From positions 2,954,251 through 3,018,250 of the forward strand of contig OX463838.1 in NCBI GenBank assembly GCA_949825065.1: a stretch of DNA of 64,000 bases, given 5' to 3'. The notes below the pieces were generated by a model. That model had not been told where the DNA came from. It made no database searches and was given only the letters and a program-made list of their open reading frames with translations. The position numbers and the translations under genes are program-made. The stretch comes from Odontocerum albicorne (Eukaryota > Arthropoda > Insecta > Trichoptera > Odontoceridae). Positions 1 to 9,439 of this stretch are shown piece after piece (the first letter of the stretch is position 1; each line of letters starts with the position of its first letter).

Positions 1-849
1 GTCTTCGACAATTACGTAAGTCTACTTGGTAATATTTTGAGATATTCTCGTACATACATATATTGAACTTAAATATACTATACATATTAATATTAAATAA
101 TTTTAAACAATGACTTTGTAATTTATTATTACTACAGCTTTTTGTATCTCCATGTTAGTTTAAGACAAAGTTTTTGTCAATAATTTTACGTATTTGTATA
201 ACTTGTCATGTGTTCATTTGTATATAAAAGACACTGTTGTGTCGTTATTTAAATAAATAAATTATACTTACTGCACTGCCAGACATTTTTCTTCTCCCGT
301 GACATTGGACTTTAAGTCTGTCGCCGCCGCTATTCTTTTCACACTCAGGTGTTTGATAACACCGAAGAAGTCTATTTGGGCAGTACCTTCATCGTCTCTT
401 CGTGATGTCGCGTTTATACAAATAAAGAAGTTTTCGATATTCCAGGGTAAATGGATGAGGGCTTATTTTGTCCTCTATAATAATGGGTGGTAGTGGGATT
501 GGACTGAACTTGACCATGATTTAGTGTACAAAGCATGCCGCTAAATTCAAATCCGGAATGGTTTCTTACAGAACTTTTTTCATCTATTTTTTTGTTGTTT
601 TTCAAGTGCATGTAATGTAAATTCTTGTAGCGTTCTCGGGGTGGTAGGTGTTACAAAACAGCGATATAGATGTCTTTTTTTTTTTTGAGAATTCCACCTT
701 TTTCGTAGAATGTCTGTTGAATTTTTTAACTATATTGGCAAAGCTGCTTGCGGCGAACAATCCGCACGAACTTCGTTCTAATCGTTCTAAGAAAGAAAAA
801 AATGTTCCATTTTCAATTTTCCGAATCCGTCAATCAAACTGTCACGCTG
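1..849. other. AT-rich sequence without a recognisable gene
   Basis: No coding region is recognised. A TATA-like TATATAAAAG lies at 221-230 and an AATAAATAA stretch at 251-260, an order that can be found in the R/U5 part of an LTR, but no second LTR, primer-binding site or retroviral-type ORF was found. A 64-codon ORF at 299-493 resembles nothing I know. Confidence 0.4.
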
Positions 850-1045
850 CATCGGCCGGCTCAATTAGCCAGTCCGGTGCCGCGGGGGGTGGGGCCGGGC
901 GGGGGCGGGGCGCGGGAGCGGGTCTCGGGAGGAGCGATTGGCGGGAGGATGAAGGGATGGGAGAGGAGGGAGTAGGAGAGGGGGAGTCTCGCACGGCCCG
1001 TGGGAACTGCACAGAAGTCGGCCCGTGCCGGCCAGGGACTTTGTT
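850..1045. promoter_or_regulatory. GC- and CpG-rich island
   Basis: About 200 bp of strongly G-rich, CpG-containing sequence (for example GGGCGGGGGCGGGGCGCGGG) stands out against AT-rich surroundings. It has several GC-box-like GGGCGG motifs and purine-rich runs. It could be a host promoter, a first exon or the 5' region of a transposable element. ORFs cross it on both strands, but their composition is low-complexity (Gly/Arg or Pro/Ser), so I do not call a protein. Confidence 0.35.
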
Positions 1046-1292
1046 AGTGTGGACGGTATTTTTTTTTCCTTTGTTACAAAATTTGCATATCATAAAAATG
1101 ATTTAATATTCAAATTTCTTTAATGGTTCACGATGACCTACATAGTCTCGTGTTAGATCGCTAGGTTTCGACCGGAAGGTTTTAGATGCAAATACCGATA
1201 GATATTAAAACAAAAATCTTTAACTCTGTTGTTTTTTCGATTCAGTCTAATTATGTTTTTCTACCAGCTTGTAAGAAAGACAATCGTTTCAT

Positions 1293-1450
1293 TTACACGG
1301 AAAGTGGTAACTAAAATAGACAATAAATAATTTAGTGGTAACTAAAATAATCATTCATTACGGAAAGTGGTAACTAAAATAAATCATTACCACTTTCCGT
1401 GTAAATAAATAATTTACACGGAAAGTGGTAACTATTGTCAAATAAATCAT
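1293..1450. repeat. Short direct and inverted repeat cluster (GGAAAGTGGTAACTAAAATA)
   Basis: A unit of about 24 bp containing GGAAAGTGGTAAC occurs directly at about 1299, 1369 and 1419 and once inverted at about 1386 (TTACCACTTTCCGTGTAAA). A shortened copy lies near 1334. The inverted unit next to the last direct unit could form a hairpin. Confidence 0.7.
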
Positions 1451-1549
1451 TGATAGATAAATGAGTTTCAAAACTATTTGAAATAATGTATTATTTTTAT
1501 ACTTTCGAGTTACATATTAACAGTTGTATAAGATCTTTGCCAGTGTTGT

Positions 1550-1665
1550 ACAACCTTTCGAAAGCGTTGCAGTTTTCATCTTCAGGGCATGTTTGTAATT
1601 AACTTTGTCATTAAGATGAAGATTGCAACGTTTGCAAAACGTCAGTAATATAATTCAAAACGTGC
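1550..1665. repeat. PLE-2 fragments, head-to-head pair
   Basis: The minus strand of 1554-1590 reads CTGAAGATGAAAACTGCAAC followed by GCTTTCGAAAGG. The plus strand of 1612-1652 carries the related GATGAAGATTGCAACG and GCAAAACGTC. The two face each other, as Penelope-like elements often do. The same signature occurs at 9440-9490 and 14255-14300. Confidence 0.5.
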
Positions 1666-1736
1666 GGTAAAAAAATCGAAAGACCTCATACAACAGAATT
1701 TTTTTTTTATTTTCCTTTTTTTTTTCTTTTTTTTTT

Positions 1737-1917
1737 AACCTGGCGAGTTCATTGCCATGTGGCAATCTCTTCCAACCAACCAGAAATATGTTTTTATAGG
1801 CCCTAAGTGTTAACCAGACTGGAATCCTATTTTAAAAAATCTGGGTTCCAGCGGGGATCGAACCCGCAACCTCCGGATCGGCAGACAAGTGTCTTACCAC
1901 CAGGTCACGGAGGTCGT
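1737..1917 (-). mobile_element. SINE-b, near-complete copy
   Basis: Read on the minus strand, it starts with a tRNA-like head (GACCTCCGTGACCTGGTGGT, then B box GGGTTCGATCCCC at about 1855-1867). A spacer with CAGATTTTTTAAAAT follows, then a tail GGTTGGTTGGAAGAGATTGC ending in CCAGG and an A-rich run (T-rich on plus, about 1690-1737). This tRNA-related head plus LINE-like tail is the usual SINE design. It is the best copy of the most abundant family in the window. The tRNA-like part is not a functional tRNA gene: no acceptor stem closes. Confidence 0.8.
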
Positions 1918-2338
1918 TATTTTCCATTCAGAGCGAAGAAAATAAATTTACTCTTGTATCGTATTGTATCACATTTTCGTTACACGAGTGGATCACAACC
2001 AAACATGACTATCTCACATTTATCTTGTTTTGAGATAATTGACTGCAAAGTTGCAGATCTATTAAAAAATGGTTTGTTTTCTGTTGTTTCCAAAATGTAA
2101 CGGTAGGTGTCTGCACTTATGGTGAACTATAAACTCATCATCATGTTTGGTTCGGATAGACATGGGTATAACGATGTAGCGTATGTGCCTAACTCTAATT
2201 TTATATTTTTGTGGTATAGTCAAGTCTGGTTCTGACCCACTCATATGATGTACAGCCTGGTGTTTTTTTTTTTGCAATCTCGTCTAAGCAATCTCGTCGT
2301 ACCAGTGAGAAAGATTTAAAAAATACCTTAAGTAAAAA
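1918..2338. other. Unassigned sequence
   Basis: No gene recognised. A weak inverted similarity exists between 1983-2010 (GAGTGGATCACAACCAAAC) and 2221-2245 (GTCTGGTTCTGACCCACTC), compatible with an old small inverted-repeat element. Confidence 0.3.
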
Positions 2339-2425
2339 TCTGGAATCCTTTTTACAAATCTGGAATCAAACCTGCAATTTCCGTGTTGGGAGATAGACGT
2401 TTTACTATATAGCCCACAGAGGAAT
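2339..2425 (-). mobile_element. SINE-b, head fragment
   Basis: Degraded minus-strand copy. TGGAATCCTTTTTACAAATC and the decayed B box region (AATCAAACCTGCAATTTCC) match the SINE-b head in order. The tail is missing. Confidence 0.6.
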
Positions 2426-2426
2426 T

Positions 2427-2790
2427 CCTCAAACTAAAATACGTTTCAACAATAAGATGATTTTGAACCAATCATAATATAAATAGGCCAAAACCCGTAC
2501 GATGGTTGTCGCCAAAGAAAGAATACGAGAATTGAATTTTGAATACAAGAGAGCGAGAGAGGAATACTTGGATTCTCTCCGAAAGTGATTCGAAATTTGA
2601 ATCCCGGTGGGTCCGTGATAACTGAACGAATTTTAAATATCTAGCTAACAATTTTTGAACCGGTGTAAAAGGGACGATGTATAAATGATAATATATATAA
2701 ACAAATTTTACATTTATGAATATATATTTTCATAAATGTAGAATTTGTTTTACTTCCGTGAATATTTCACGTGTTGCAACTAGTTCGTCA
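2427..2790 (+). repeat. Unclassified dispersed repeat, copy 1 (tandem pair)
   Basis: This unit of about 364 bp recurs next door at 2791-3043 and inverted at 16065-16365. It has a TATAAATA box (about 2479) in AATATAAATAGGCC, followed 19 bp on by ATG and a 28-codon ORF (MVVAKERIRELNFEY..., ending before TGA at about 2586). The 3' part has an imperfect hairpin around ATTTATGAATATATATTTTC. The promoter-like box and tandem arrangement suggest an LTR or a small retroelement; no family was recognised. Confidence 0.6.
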
Positions 2791-3043
2791 AGCTAAAAAA
2801 TATGTTTCAACAATAAGATGATTTTGTACCAATCATAATATAAATAGGCCAAAACCCGTACGATGGTTGTCGTCAAAGAAATAATACGACAATTGAATTT
2901 TGAATACAAGAGAGCGAGAGAGGAATACTTGGTTTCTCTGCGAAAGTAATTCGAAATTTGAATCTCGGTGGGTCCGTGATACTGAACGAATTTTAAATAC
3001 CTAGCTAACAATTTTTGAACCGGTGTAAAAAGGGACGATTCTA
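2791..3043 (+). repeat. Unclassified dispersed repeat, copy 2 (3'-truncated)
   Basis: It follows copy 1 directly and repeats it from GTTTCAACAATAAGATGATT through CGGTGTAAAAAGGGACGAT, where the 79-bp minisatellite takes over. The small ORF is kept (MVVVKEIIRQLNFEY...), ending at the equivalent stop codon (TAA instead of TGA). Confidence 0.6.
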
Positions 3044-3460
3044 ATGATTGAGTGTTAATATTATAAATGTTAGAAGAATCAAGCAACATTATAAAGTGAG
3101 TGAGAGTGATATATGTGAGACTAATAATTGAGTGTTAATATTATAAATGTTGGAAGAATCAAATCACAGTATAAAGTGAGTGAGAGTGATATATGTGAGT
3201 CTAATAATTAAGTGTTAATATTATACATGTTGGAAGAATCAAATAACAGTATAAAGTGAGTGAGAGGGATATATGTGAGTCTAATAATTGAGTGTTAGTA
3301 CGAGTATTATAAATGTTGGAAGAATTGAGTGTTAATATTATATGTTAAATGTTTAAAGAATCAAGCAAAAGTATAAAGTGAGTGAGAGTGATGTGTGATT
3401 CTAATGATTGAGTGTTAATATTATAAATGTTAGAATAATCAAGCTTTCTCACTCATTAAA
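3041..3460 (+). repeat. 79-bp minisatellite, about five units
   Basis: Units start with TCTAATAATTGAGTGTTAAT at about 3041, 3120, 3199, 3279 and 3397 and contain ATAAAGTGAGTGAGAGTGAT. The first spacings are 79-80 bp. The fourth unit is rearranged, with an extra partial unit at 3322-3396. Confidence 0.85.
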
Positions 3461-3879
3461 AACTTCTTTCTCATTTTAATATTTATATTTTTCCGTTCAA
3501 CAGCAAAGTCATCGATCGCTCCTTAATAAATACTCTATTTGCCATTGTTACATATTTTATATCTTACGATCATAACAAGAAGTGACAGCTGTCAAATTCT
3601 ACGTGAACAGTAAAAATGTTTTAATTATGCTATTAATTAAATAACAACTTTTAAACCGTAACTATGACAACATTTAATATCACACACGGACGTAATTACA
3701 ACCAATTTTACATTGTTTGGTGATTGAGATATGTATTTTTGAAACGTTCATTGATCATTACATCATGAGATGTAAGAAATGTTGAAAATATTGTGGTTCA
3801 GGTGAAGAGGGAAAAAGACTATAAGTCAAGAACTAGACTATTTTTTGTTCTTCAATGGGAAAACTGTTGTTGCAAAACT
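3461..3879. other. Unassigned AT-rich sequence
   Basis: No repeat family, ORF or regulatory site could be recognised. Confidence 0.3.
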
Positions 3880-4530
3880 GCGTAGATGGTAGGCGATTTG
3901 TTACGATGTGAGATTTTACCCAAAACTCAACTAAATGGCGGCAAATTTAAAACTGCAGTCCTTGTTGCGCAACTCTACACAAAATGGGTAAAGCAAGAAT
4001 GTGTTATTTCACCGAGGATGTTTAATATTTACGTATACTCATATGTAAATGAACTACAAAGGTCACTGGATGGTATGCAAATGTTGAATGGGATTGTATG
4101 CGGATTGCTTTATGCAGATGATATGGTATTGTTAGTGTAGAATGAAGATGAATTACAGTCTCATAAGTTAATTGTAAGTATGAGAGATGAAAAGGGAAAG
4201 ATTTGAGAATGAATGATGCGAGATTCAAAGTTATCGTAATAGAAAATTGTGAAATGAAAAGTAAATGTGATATATGGGTGAACAATGATATTAAATGCGA
4301 TATATGGGTGAACAATGAAAGTAAATGTGATATATGGGTGAACAAAAAAAGTAAATGTGATATATGGGTGAACAATAAAGATAGGAGTTCACGCATATAT
4401 CACATTTACAAAAAACAAACGCACGGTGAAATTATGAGTGGAATGCGTAACAGAGGAATACTAAGGCATCTATGGTGGGATTAAATATTTTGACAGAATA
4501 AAACGTAGAAAGTCAGATAAATCATTTTTA
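3880..4530 (+). mobile_element. LINE reverse transcriptase fragment (non-LTR retrotransposon)
   Basis: An ORF at 3886-4140 carries the reverse-transcriptase palm region: VKQECVISPRMFNIYVYSYV followed by LLYADDMVLLV. The YADD box holds two of the three catalytic aspartates. After a stop codon the similarity continues in other frames (EDELQ; then NDARFKVIVIENCEMKSKCD at about 4209; then MRNRGILRHLWWD near 4444), matching the order of an RTE-like ORF2 downstream of the YADD box. The endonuclease domain and the upstream fingers are absent, so this is a dead, 5'-truncated copy. A 30-bp minisatellite has expanded inside it (4257-4378). Confidence 0.8.
4257..4378 (+). repeat. 30-bp minisatellite inside LINE coding sequence, about four units
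   Basis: The unit is AAATGTGATATATGGGTGAA plus about 10 bp. Starts lie at about 4260, 4290, 4320 and 4350. Each unit translates in one frame to SKCDIWVNN plus one residue, and the sequence before it is ordinary LINE ORF2, so the array is an in-frame expansion of retrotransposon codons. Confidence 0.85.
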
Positions 4531-4533
4531 TTC

Positions 4534-4703
4534 TTTTTTTTTTTAAAGAATAGATATGACCAAATTCATAGGTATCCTTGTACCCTCGAACACTAGGCGG
4601 AAAAAGTTACTGTATCATTCGAGGGGAGTAGCACAGGGCGGGGTTCAAACCGACGACCTTCTGCACGGAAGTCTAGTGCATAACCGCGCGGCCATGCATC
4701 TCA
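4534..4703 (-). mobile_element. SINE-a copy
   Basis: On the minus strand: GAGATGCATGGCCGCGCGGT (A-box region), a B box GGTTTGAACCCC, then a body with CGAGGGTACAAGGATACCTA and TATCTATTCTTT, ending in an A-run (T-run on plus, 4534-4544). This is a tRNA-derived SINE of about 165 bp. It lies between the LINE fragment and a LINE 3' tail. Confidence 0.8.
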
Positions 4704-4734
4704 TTTATCTGTATGGATGTAAAAAGGCGAAGAA

Positions 4735-4815
4735 TGTGTGTTGCCACACGAAAGTCTGAATCTCTGCCAACCCCGATAGCGAAACGGTGTGATGGTATTT
4801 ATATGCGTACTCGTA
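4735..4815 (+). mobile_element. LINE-A 3' end remnant
   Basis: GAAAGTCTGAATCTCTGCCA then ACCCCGATAGCGAAACGGTG and GATGG match the LINE-A 3' end seen more completely at 21030-21080. Confidence 0.6.
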
Positions 4816-5225
4816 TATGTTAAATGGCTTCCTCTTTAAAACTGATTGCTAAATAAAAAATGTTGGTGAAATTCAAAATATTTTAACAGTTGCACTAAAA
4901 TAAATCGAAAAACTAAAAGCGTGTGTTTTGTTTGCTGCTTTTTGAATTTATATGTCCGAAAGTTTGATATTAAAATTTGTTGGAAAAAAGAGTTCATTTT
5001 AATACATAGTTTTTATTTAAATTTTATGAGAAAGGGTGAGTAACCATTTTCAGCGAAATCTTCGAAGTTGTATGAGAAGGTGTATTGATGTAAATATATG
5101 TATGAGTATTAATATTGTCTCTAACCTGGTGACATGATGGAACGTGCATGAGATGAACACTGGAAATTGGGATTTCAATCCTTGATATTATTTATAAGTT
5201 ATGTTTGGTGTGAAAATCTTTATAA
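4816..5225. other. Unassigned AT-rich sequence
   Basis: Nothing recognised apart from TGAGAAGGTGTATTGATGTA near 5068, which resembles LINE-A 3' sequence (compare 53470-53490). Confidence 0.3.
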
Positions 5226-6305
5226 ACTTTTCCCTTCCTGTGTTAAAAGAATCCTCCCGTTCCGGTGCTGTGTATTCAATACACATGTAAAAATGAGTGA
5301 TTTAAAATTGGAAAAATAAGAATATTTATAGCAAATCGCTTAAATTAATTAAATTTGAAGTCAAAAGTATTATAATAAAGACCACCTCATATGAATGCGC
5401 TAGAGCGACTGAGACGGACTAACACTGTGTATGTTATACCTCGAAGGAAGAAACACAACTGCAAACTGAGATTCTATTTCTTGCGTTCCTATATACAGAA
5501 GTAGAGTGAGAGTGAGACGTGAATAGTGTCGCTTCCTCACCCATAGCGGTTTTTAGAATGAATATACCTACGTCACACACTGGTACACGTTTGATTGTAT
5601 CGGTGAATTTATTCCCGATTTTCACAAAATATCTGTGATGTGGCCGATAAGTGCTAATTATTATTATTCTTCTTCTTTATCTTATTTTAGGCCTGTTGGC
5701 CTGTTATGGTCCCGCACCATTTGCCTCTTACGACGTCGACTGCCAGCTGTCTTTCCATCTTTTGGGAGGTCATCCTGGAGGTCTGCTTGCTTGGGGGACA
5801 CTGTCCCTGGCCATTCTTACGGCTCATGGTTCCGCCATTCTGGATACGTGCTCGTTCCAGAACCTTCTTCTCTGTCGTCCCCATCTGACAATATCTTCAA
5901 CTTCGCAAATCCTTCGGATTTCTGTGTTTCGTACTCTATCACGAAGGGTTTTGCCAGCGATACTCCTGAGTACCTTCATTTCGCTGGTTCAATGGAGATT
6001 TTTGTTTCTGACAGTGTCGGCTCTTGACTCTATGCTGTATGTCATTATGGGGCGGATACAGGTCTTGTATATCCTCACCTTGCTTTGGATATTCATATGC
6101 TTGTTTTTCCAGATAGTGTTCTTTAAACATCTGGAAATAGCTGCGGCCTTTTGTAATTATTATTAATATTTTTTTTTTCATTCAATGTGTAATTTTACGG
6201 AACAATACCTTAAATCGGAACCCAGTATTTATTATATTTATAGAGATATTAAAGTTTTTAGAAGCAATGTGTACTAGTTACACATCACAGGACAGGAAGG
6301 GTTAA
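5226..6305. mobile_element. Inverted-repeat DNA element, copy 1, interrupted by a LINE
   Basis: Outer parts 5226-5654 and 6166-6305 match, in inverse orientation, the uninterrupted element at 15313-15926. The right end reads GGAAGGG followed by TTAA (6302-6305). The left end has CCCTTCCTGTG. TTAA next to CCC is the piggyBac hallmark, but the left end lacks a clean TTAA, so the assignment is tentative. It is non-coding and probably non-autonomous. A LINE-B fragment is inserted at 5667-6153 with a target-site duplication. Confidence 0.6.
5667..6153 (-). mobile_element. LINE-B 3' fragment (reverse transcriptase C-terminal tail)
   Basis: Read on the minus strand, several frames give the C-terminal tail of a non-LTR ORF2: NQRNEGTQEYRWQNPS in one frame, then in the proper frame RVRNTEIRRICEVEDIVRWG, QRRRFWNEHVSRMAEP and PPKRWKDSWQST. 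It ends in a GAAGAAGAATAAT-like tail. A 12-bp target duplication (TAATTATTATTA) flanks it at 5655-5666 and 6154-6165. The copy is 5'-truncated and frameshifted. Confidence 0.8.
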
Positions 6306-6374
6306 TTACTTGCAAGTGTTCTTCTGAATTAAAAATAAATATTGTAAAGGGGAAAGATGCGTACTTCGAGTTAA

Positions 6375-6440
6375 AAAAAATCTGATGCTCTACCCTCTTT
6401 GCCTACCCTGACAGGGAAATGGCATGATAATACGTATTTA
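6375..6440 (+). mobile_element. LINE-A 3' end remnant
   Basis: TTTGCCTACCCTGACAGGGA followed by AATGGCATGATAATACG is the LINE-A 3' terminal signature. No coding part is attached. Confidence 0.5.
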
Positions 6441-6941
6441 TTTCAAGAAAGAAAACTTATATATTTTAGGTAAATAAAAATTGGATATATCCGATTCTGT
6501 ATGTCAAAATATTCATTCGTTTCAAAAGTTGAATGCTCTCACCAACATCAAATAATAAATTGTATATTTTTTACGTGTCTGCTAATACAATACCTATTTA
6601 TTGCAAAAAATTACTTATGCAGACACACGTAAGTAATAAAGTGAAACGACCATTTTCCAGTCGGTGTGCGCGCGCATACGTGCCTACATTACCGACCGGG
6701 ACAACTGCAATCTGCGGTGAAAACCCACATCGATGGGTTTTCTCTTTTCCACTTACGAAAATTCAGATCCATCATATGGTATTTCGTCCTTCTCGTTCCA
6801 ATGAAAAAAAAATCTAGACGCCCACTAGCATAGAAGCAGTGGCGGATCTATTAAGAAATTAATAGAATTTAAAAGCTTTAGGACTCCAAAATGCAAAGGG
6901 GTTCAAAAAAATTGACTTAAGAATAATATTCATGATGACTT
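6441..6941. other. Unassigned sequence
   Basis: An ORF of 94 codons at 6533-6817 has no recognisable domain. A slightly GC-richer patch lies at 6655-6730. No repeat family was recognised. Confidence 0.3.
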
Positions 6942-7110
6942 TCTTGCCCTAGTTGATAAAATGTCTATCTTCAGGCATTGGGTTCAATTCCTGTTTGAGT
7001 CCAGATTTTTTAGAAATGGTTTCTTAAATTATTTAAAACTTTTCTGGTTGGTCTGAGGAGATTGCTATATAGAAATAAATCAGCCAATTTATACTGTATA
7101 CAACGGAATA
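6942..7110 (+). mobile_element. SINE-b, degraded copy
   Basis: Plus-strand copy with TTCTTGCCCTAGTTGATAAA in the head, a decayed B box (GGGTTCAATTCCTG), the CAGATTTTTTAGAAAT spacer and the tail TCTGGTTGGTCTGAGGAGAT ending near TATACTGTATACAACG. Confidence 0.7.
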
Positions 7111-7219
7111 CAACACAACACATTTCTGCGTCTCAGGTTTGCGGTAATGAAGACGCATGAAAATAAAAATAAAATATTCGAAAATGAATCGTGTAAAAGT
7201 AAAAGAAATTTTTAATCAG

Positions 7220-7350
7220 AGGAAGGTCATCGATTCGAACCCGCGCTGTGCTTCTCTCCTCGAACGACACAGACACATTTTTCGCCTAGTGTTCGATTAC
7301 ATAAGGATACCTATGACTTCGGTTATATCTATTCTTTAAAAAAAATCTTA
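7220..7350 (+). mobile_element. SINE-a, 5'-truncated copy
   Basis: It begins in the tRNA-like head at GGAAGGTCATCGATTCGAAC (B box) and runs through the family body (CTAGTGTTCGATTACATAAG, GATACCTATGACTTCGG) to TTCTTTAAAAAAAA. The A box is missing. Confidence 0.75.
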
Positions 7351-7579
7351 GACTAATAACTTTTAAAATTTAATCGTACATACATAACATCACGCCATTT
7401 CCTTGTCGGGGCTGGTAGAGAAGTCAGAGCGCAAGTCTTTCTTATCTCAACACACGTCATTTGCCTCTTCTATTTCCATACATCTTCTAACACAATTTCT
7501 AAGATTCTCTAACGTTTTACGCTTCATTTTTTCAAAATTTCATTCACTCGATCCAATTATACTTTTGATGGTCTTCTTC

Positions 7580-7795
7580 AGCGCCTGGGTGATTGCCCGT
7601 CTTTGGGTTGGGCATATGCTCACGTATGTGTTCATGGATTTCGTGGGTATGAATAGTCATTTGAATATTTTTGCGACCATGTGACATACTTCATATACTT
7701 TTGTCTGGTTGGTCGGAAGAGAATGCCGCCTGGCAATAAACCCACCAGATTGTATTTACAATAAAAGTGTTCAATAGATAGAACACATAATATAT
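7580..7795 (+). mobile_element. SINE-c copy inserted in LINE-A
   Basis: The head GTTGGGCATATGCTCACGTA and GTTCATGGATTTCGTGGGTA matches 18840-18925. The tail GGTTGGTCGGAAGAGAATGC and AATAAACCCACCAGATTGTA is the SINE-b tail. Different heads on a shared tail suggest both families used the same LINE machinery. Confidence 0.6.
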
Positions 7796-7896
7796 AGTTG
7801 TTTTGTTCATTTTTCTTTATTCATTCGTTCTACATGCCCAAAAAATCTCAGAGTGTTCTTGTTTATTTAATTTAATATTACAAACTTACATTCACA

Positions 7897-8530
7897 CTCA
7901 TTTCTAATCACAGTTCCGTATTCTGGAGTAAATATCACCCCATTTCTAATCACAGTTCCGTATTCTGGTGTACATATTCCCCCATTTCTAATCACAGTTC
8001 CGTATTCTGGTTTACATACCATCCCATTTCTAATCACAATTCCGTATTCTGGTACACATATCATCCCATTTCTAATCACAGTTCCGTATTCTGGTATACA
8101 TATCACCCAATTTCTAATCACAGTTCCGTATTCTGGTGTATATATCCCTCCATTTCTAATCACAGTTCCGTATTCTGATATACATATCACCCCGTTTCTA
8201 ATTACAGTTTCGTATTCTGGTATACATATCCCCCCATTTCTAATCACAGTCCGTGTTCTGGTATACATATCATCCCATTTCTAATCACATTTCCGTATTC
8301 TGGTACACATATCACCCCATTTCTAATCACAGTTCCGTATTCTAGTATACATATCACCCTTTTCCTAATCACAGTTCCGTATTCTAGTATACATATCACC
8401 CCTTTCCTAATCACAGTTCCGAATTCCGATATACATATTACCCCATTTCTAATCACAGTTCCGTATTTTGGTATACATATCCCACAATATTTAATCACAG
8501 TTCCGTATTCTGGTATACTTATCCAACCAT
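7897..8530 (-). repeat. 42-bp minisatellite, 15 units, within LINE-A
   Basis: The unit reads CATTTCTAATCACAGTTCCG then TATTCTGGTATACATATCACC on the plus strand. I count 15 units between about 7900 and 8500, spaced 40-43 bp. Because 42 is divisible by three, the minus strand stays open and gives a 14-residue period, EYGTVIRNGVICIP. The unit lies where LINE-A encodes its RVRNE region, so it probably grew from retrotransposon codons. Confidence 0.9.
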
Positions 8531-8665
8531 ATTTTTTTCCTCAGTGCACATATTTCTACAGCATTTATTCGGCTCCTTTTAGTCTGTCCATGTCCACGTT
8601 TCACTCCCATACATAAAAGTTGGTACTAGAATATTCATGTGGAAATCATTTTAGCAGATATTGGC

Positions 8666-9439
8666 ACTATGCGGTTCGAGTATATGGTTTATGTTAGTGC
8701 TCCATTGAGACCATTTCTAAATGGGTAACCAAGATAATTTACACAGAAAATATAGGTTTTTAAATTGTGATGTATCCGGTGTTTGATCTTTGATGTGATT
8801 TATCGACTCAATAAAGTTTCATCATATTCATTATAATTTTTTTAAATATAATTTATAGACAGGTTTTAAAATCAAAGATCCGCCTCTGCGTTGAAGCAAG
8901 AAGCTAAACGTCGCTAACGTCTCTTGCTCTCGAAATTCGTCTTTGACAAAAAGCTTCCCGCGCATTTTGTGAGACGTTCTTTTTTTAAATATGTTTTTTG
9001 CTTATTTTTCTCGTGTCGACTCCATTATCTATGATTTATGAAAAGAACCATAGACACATTATATTATTGTGTCTATGAAAAGAGCGGTGTACAATGGAGA
9101 AAATTCGTATTGTTTGACGTTCATTGTGACTATCATTTGAAAATGATATTGTATTTTTTTATAGTTAAGTTATATTTATGTTCTGATTTCATGTTATTAT
9201 TTGCAGATGTTTGTTTGTATTATTAGTTGAGTTCAAATGACTGTTTAGATTTTTAAAAGGTGTTTTTAAAAGAGTATGTTATACAATAATTTAAAAGAAT
9301 ATCGAAGTTTTGAATACTCGTATTAGACATTTAAATTTTTTAAAATTATATATTCTATTTTTCATTGAGCTTTATTTATTAGAAATGAAATCACGAAAAG
9401 TAGAAATGTTTTTCACTTATGATGCAGTTGACTACGAAC
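8666..9439. other. Unassigned AT-rich sequence
   Basis: No family recognised. ORFs at 9038-9226 and 9310-9567 are low-complexity or pass into the PLE-2 fragment. Confidence 0.3.

Larger units (their letters stand above)
7388..8665 (-). mobile_element. LINE-A 3' fragment with insertion and minisatellite
   Basis: On the minus strand, 8560-8660 encodes LVPTFMYGSETWTWTD, the SETW region downstream of the reverse-transcriptase domain. 7800-7895 corresponds to the GHVERMN region, and 7388-7560 is the 3' end with the inverse of GACGTGTGTTGAGATAAGAA. The same order is seen at 60035-60470 and 17772-18110. A SINE-c copy interrupts it at about 7580-7795 and a 42-bp minisatellite fills 7897-8530. All reading frames are broken. 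Confidence 0.75.

Noticed and set aside
1..290. LTR of a retrotransposon (TATA box and AATAAA in order)
   Set aside because: No second LTR, no primer-binding site and no gag/pol-like sequence were found; kept only as a remark.
648..1106. 152-codon plus ORF with Gly/Arg-rich stretch
   Set aside because: Composition artefact of the GC-rich island; several frames are open, and no domain.
1850..1917. tRNA gene on the minus strand
   Set aside because: Head of SINE-b; about twenty related copies with the same tail, no acceptor stem.
5635..6166. Overlapping plus-strand ORFs (130 and 171 codons)
   Set aside because: They are the antisense of a LINE-B tail; the real similarity is on the minus strand.
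7867..8498. Repeat protein with period EYGTVIRNGVICIP on the minus strand
   Set aside because: In-frame minisatellite within a dead LINE; no flanking coding sequence or start context.
7897..8530. CRISPR-like array
   Set aside because: Units are contiguous with no unique spacers, the context is eukaryotic, and no cas-like gene is present.
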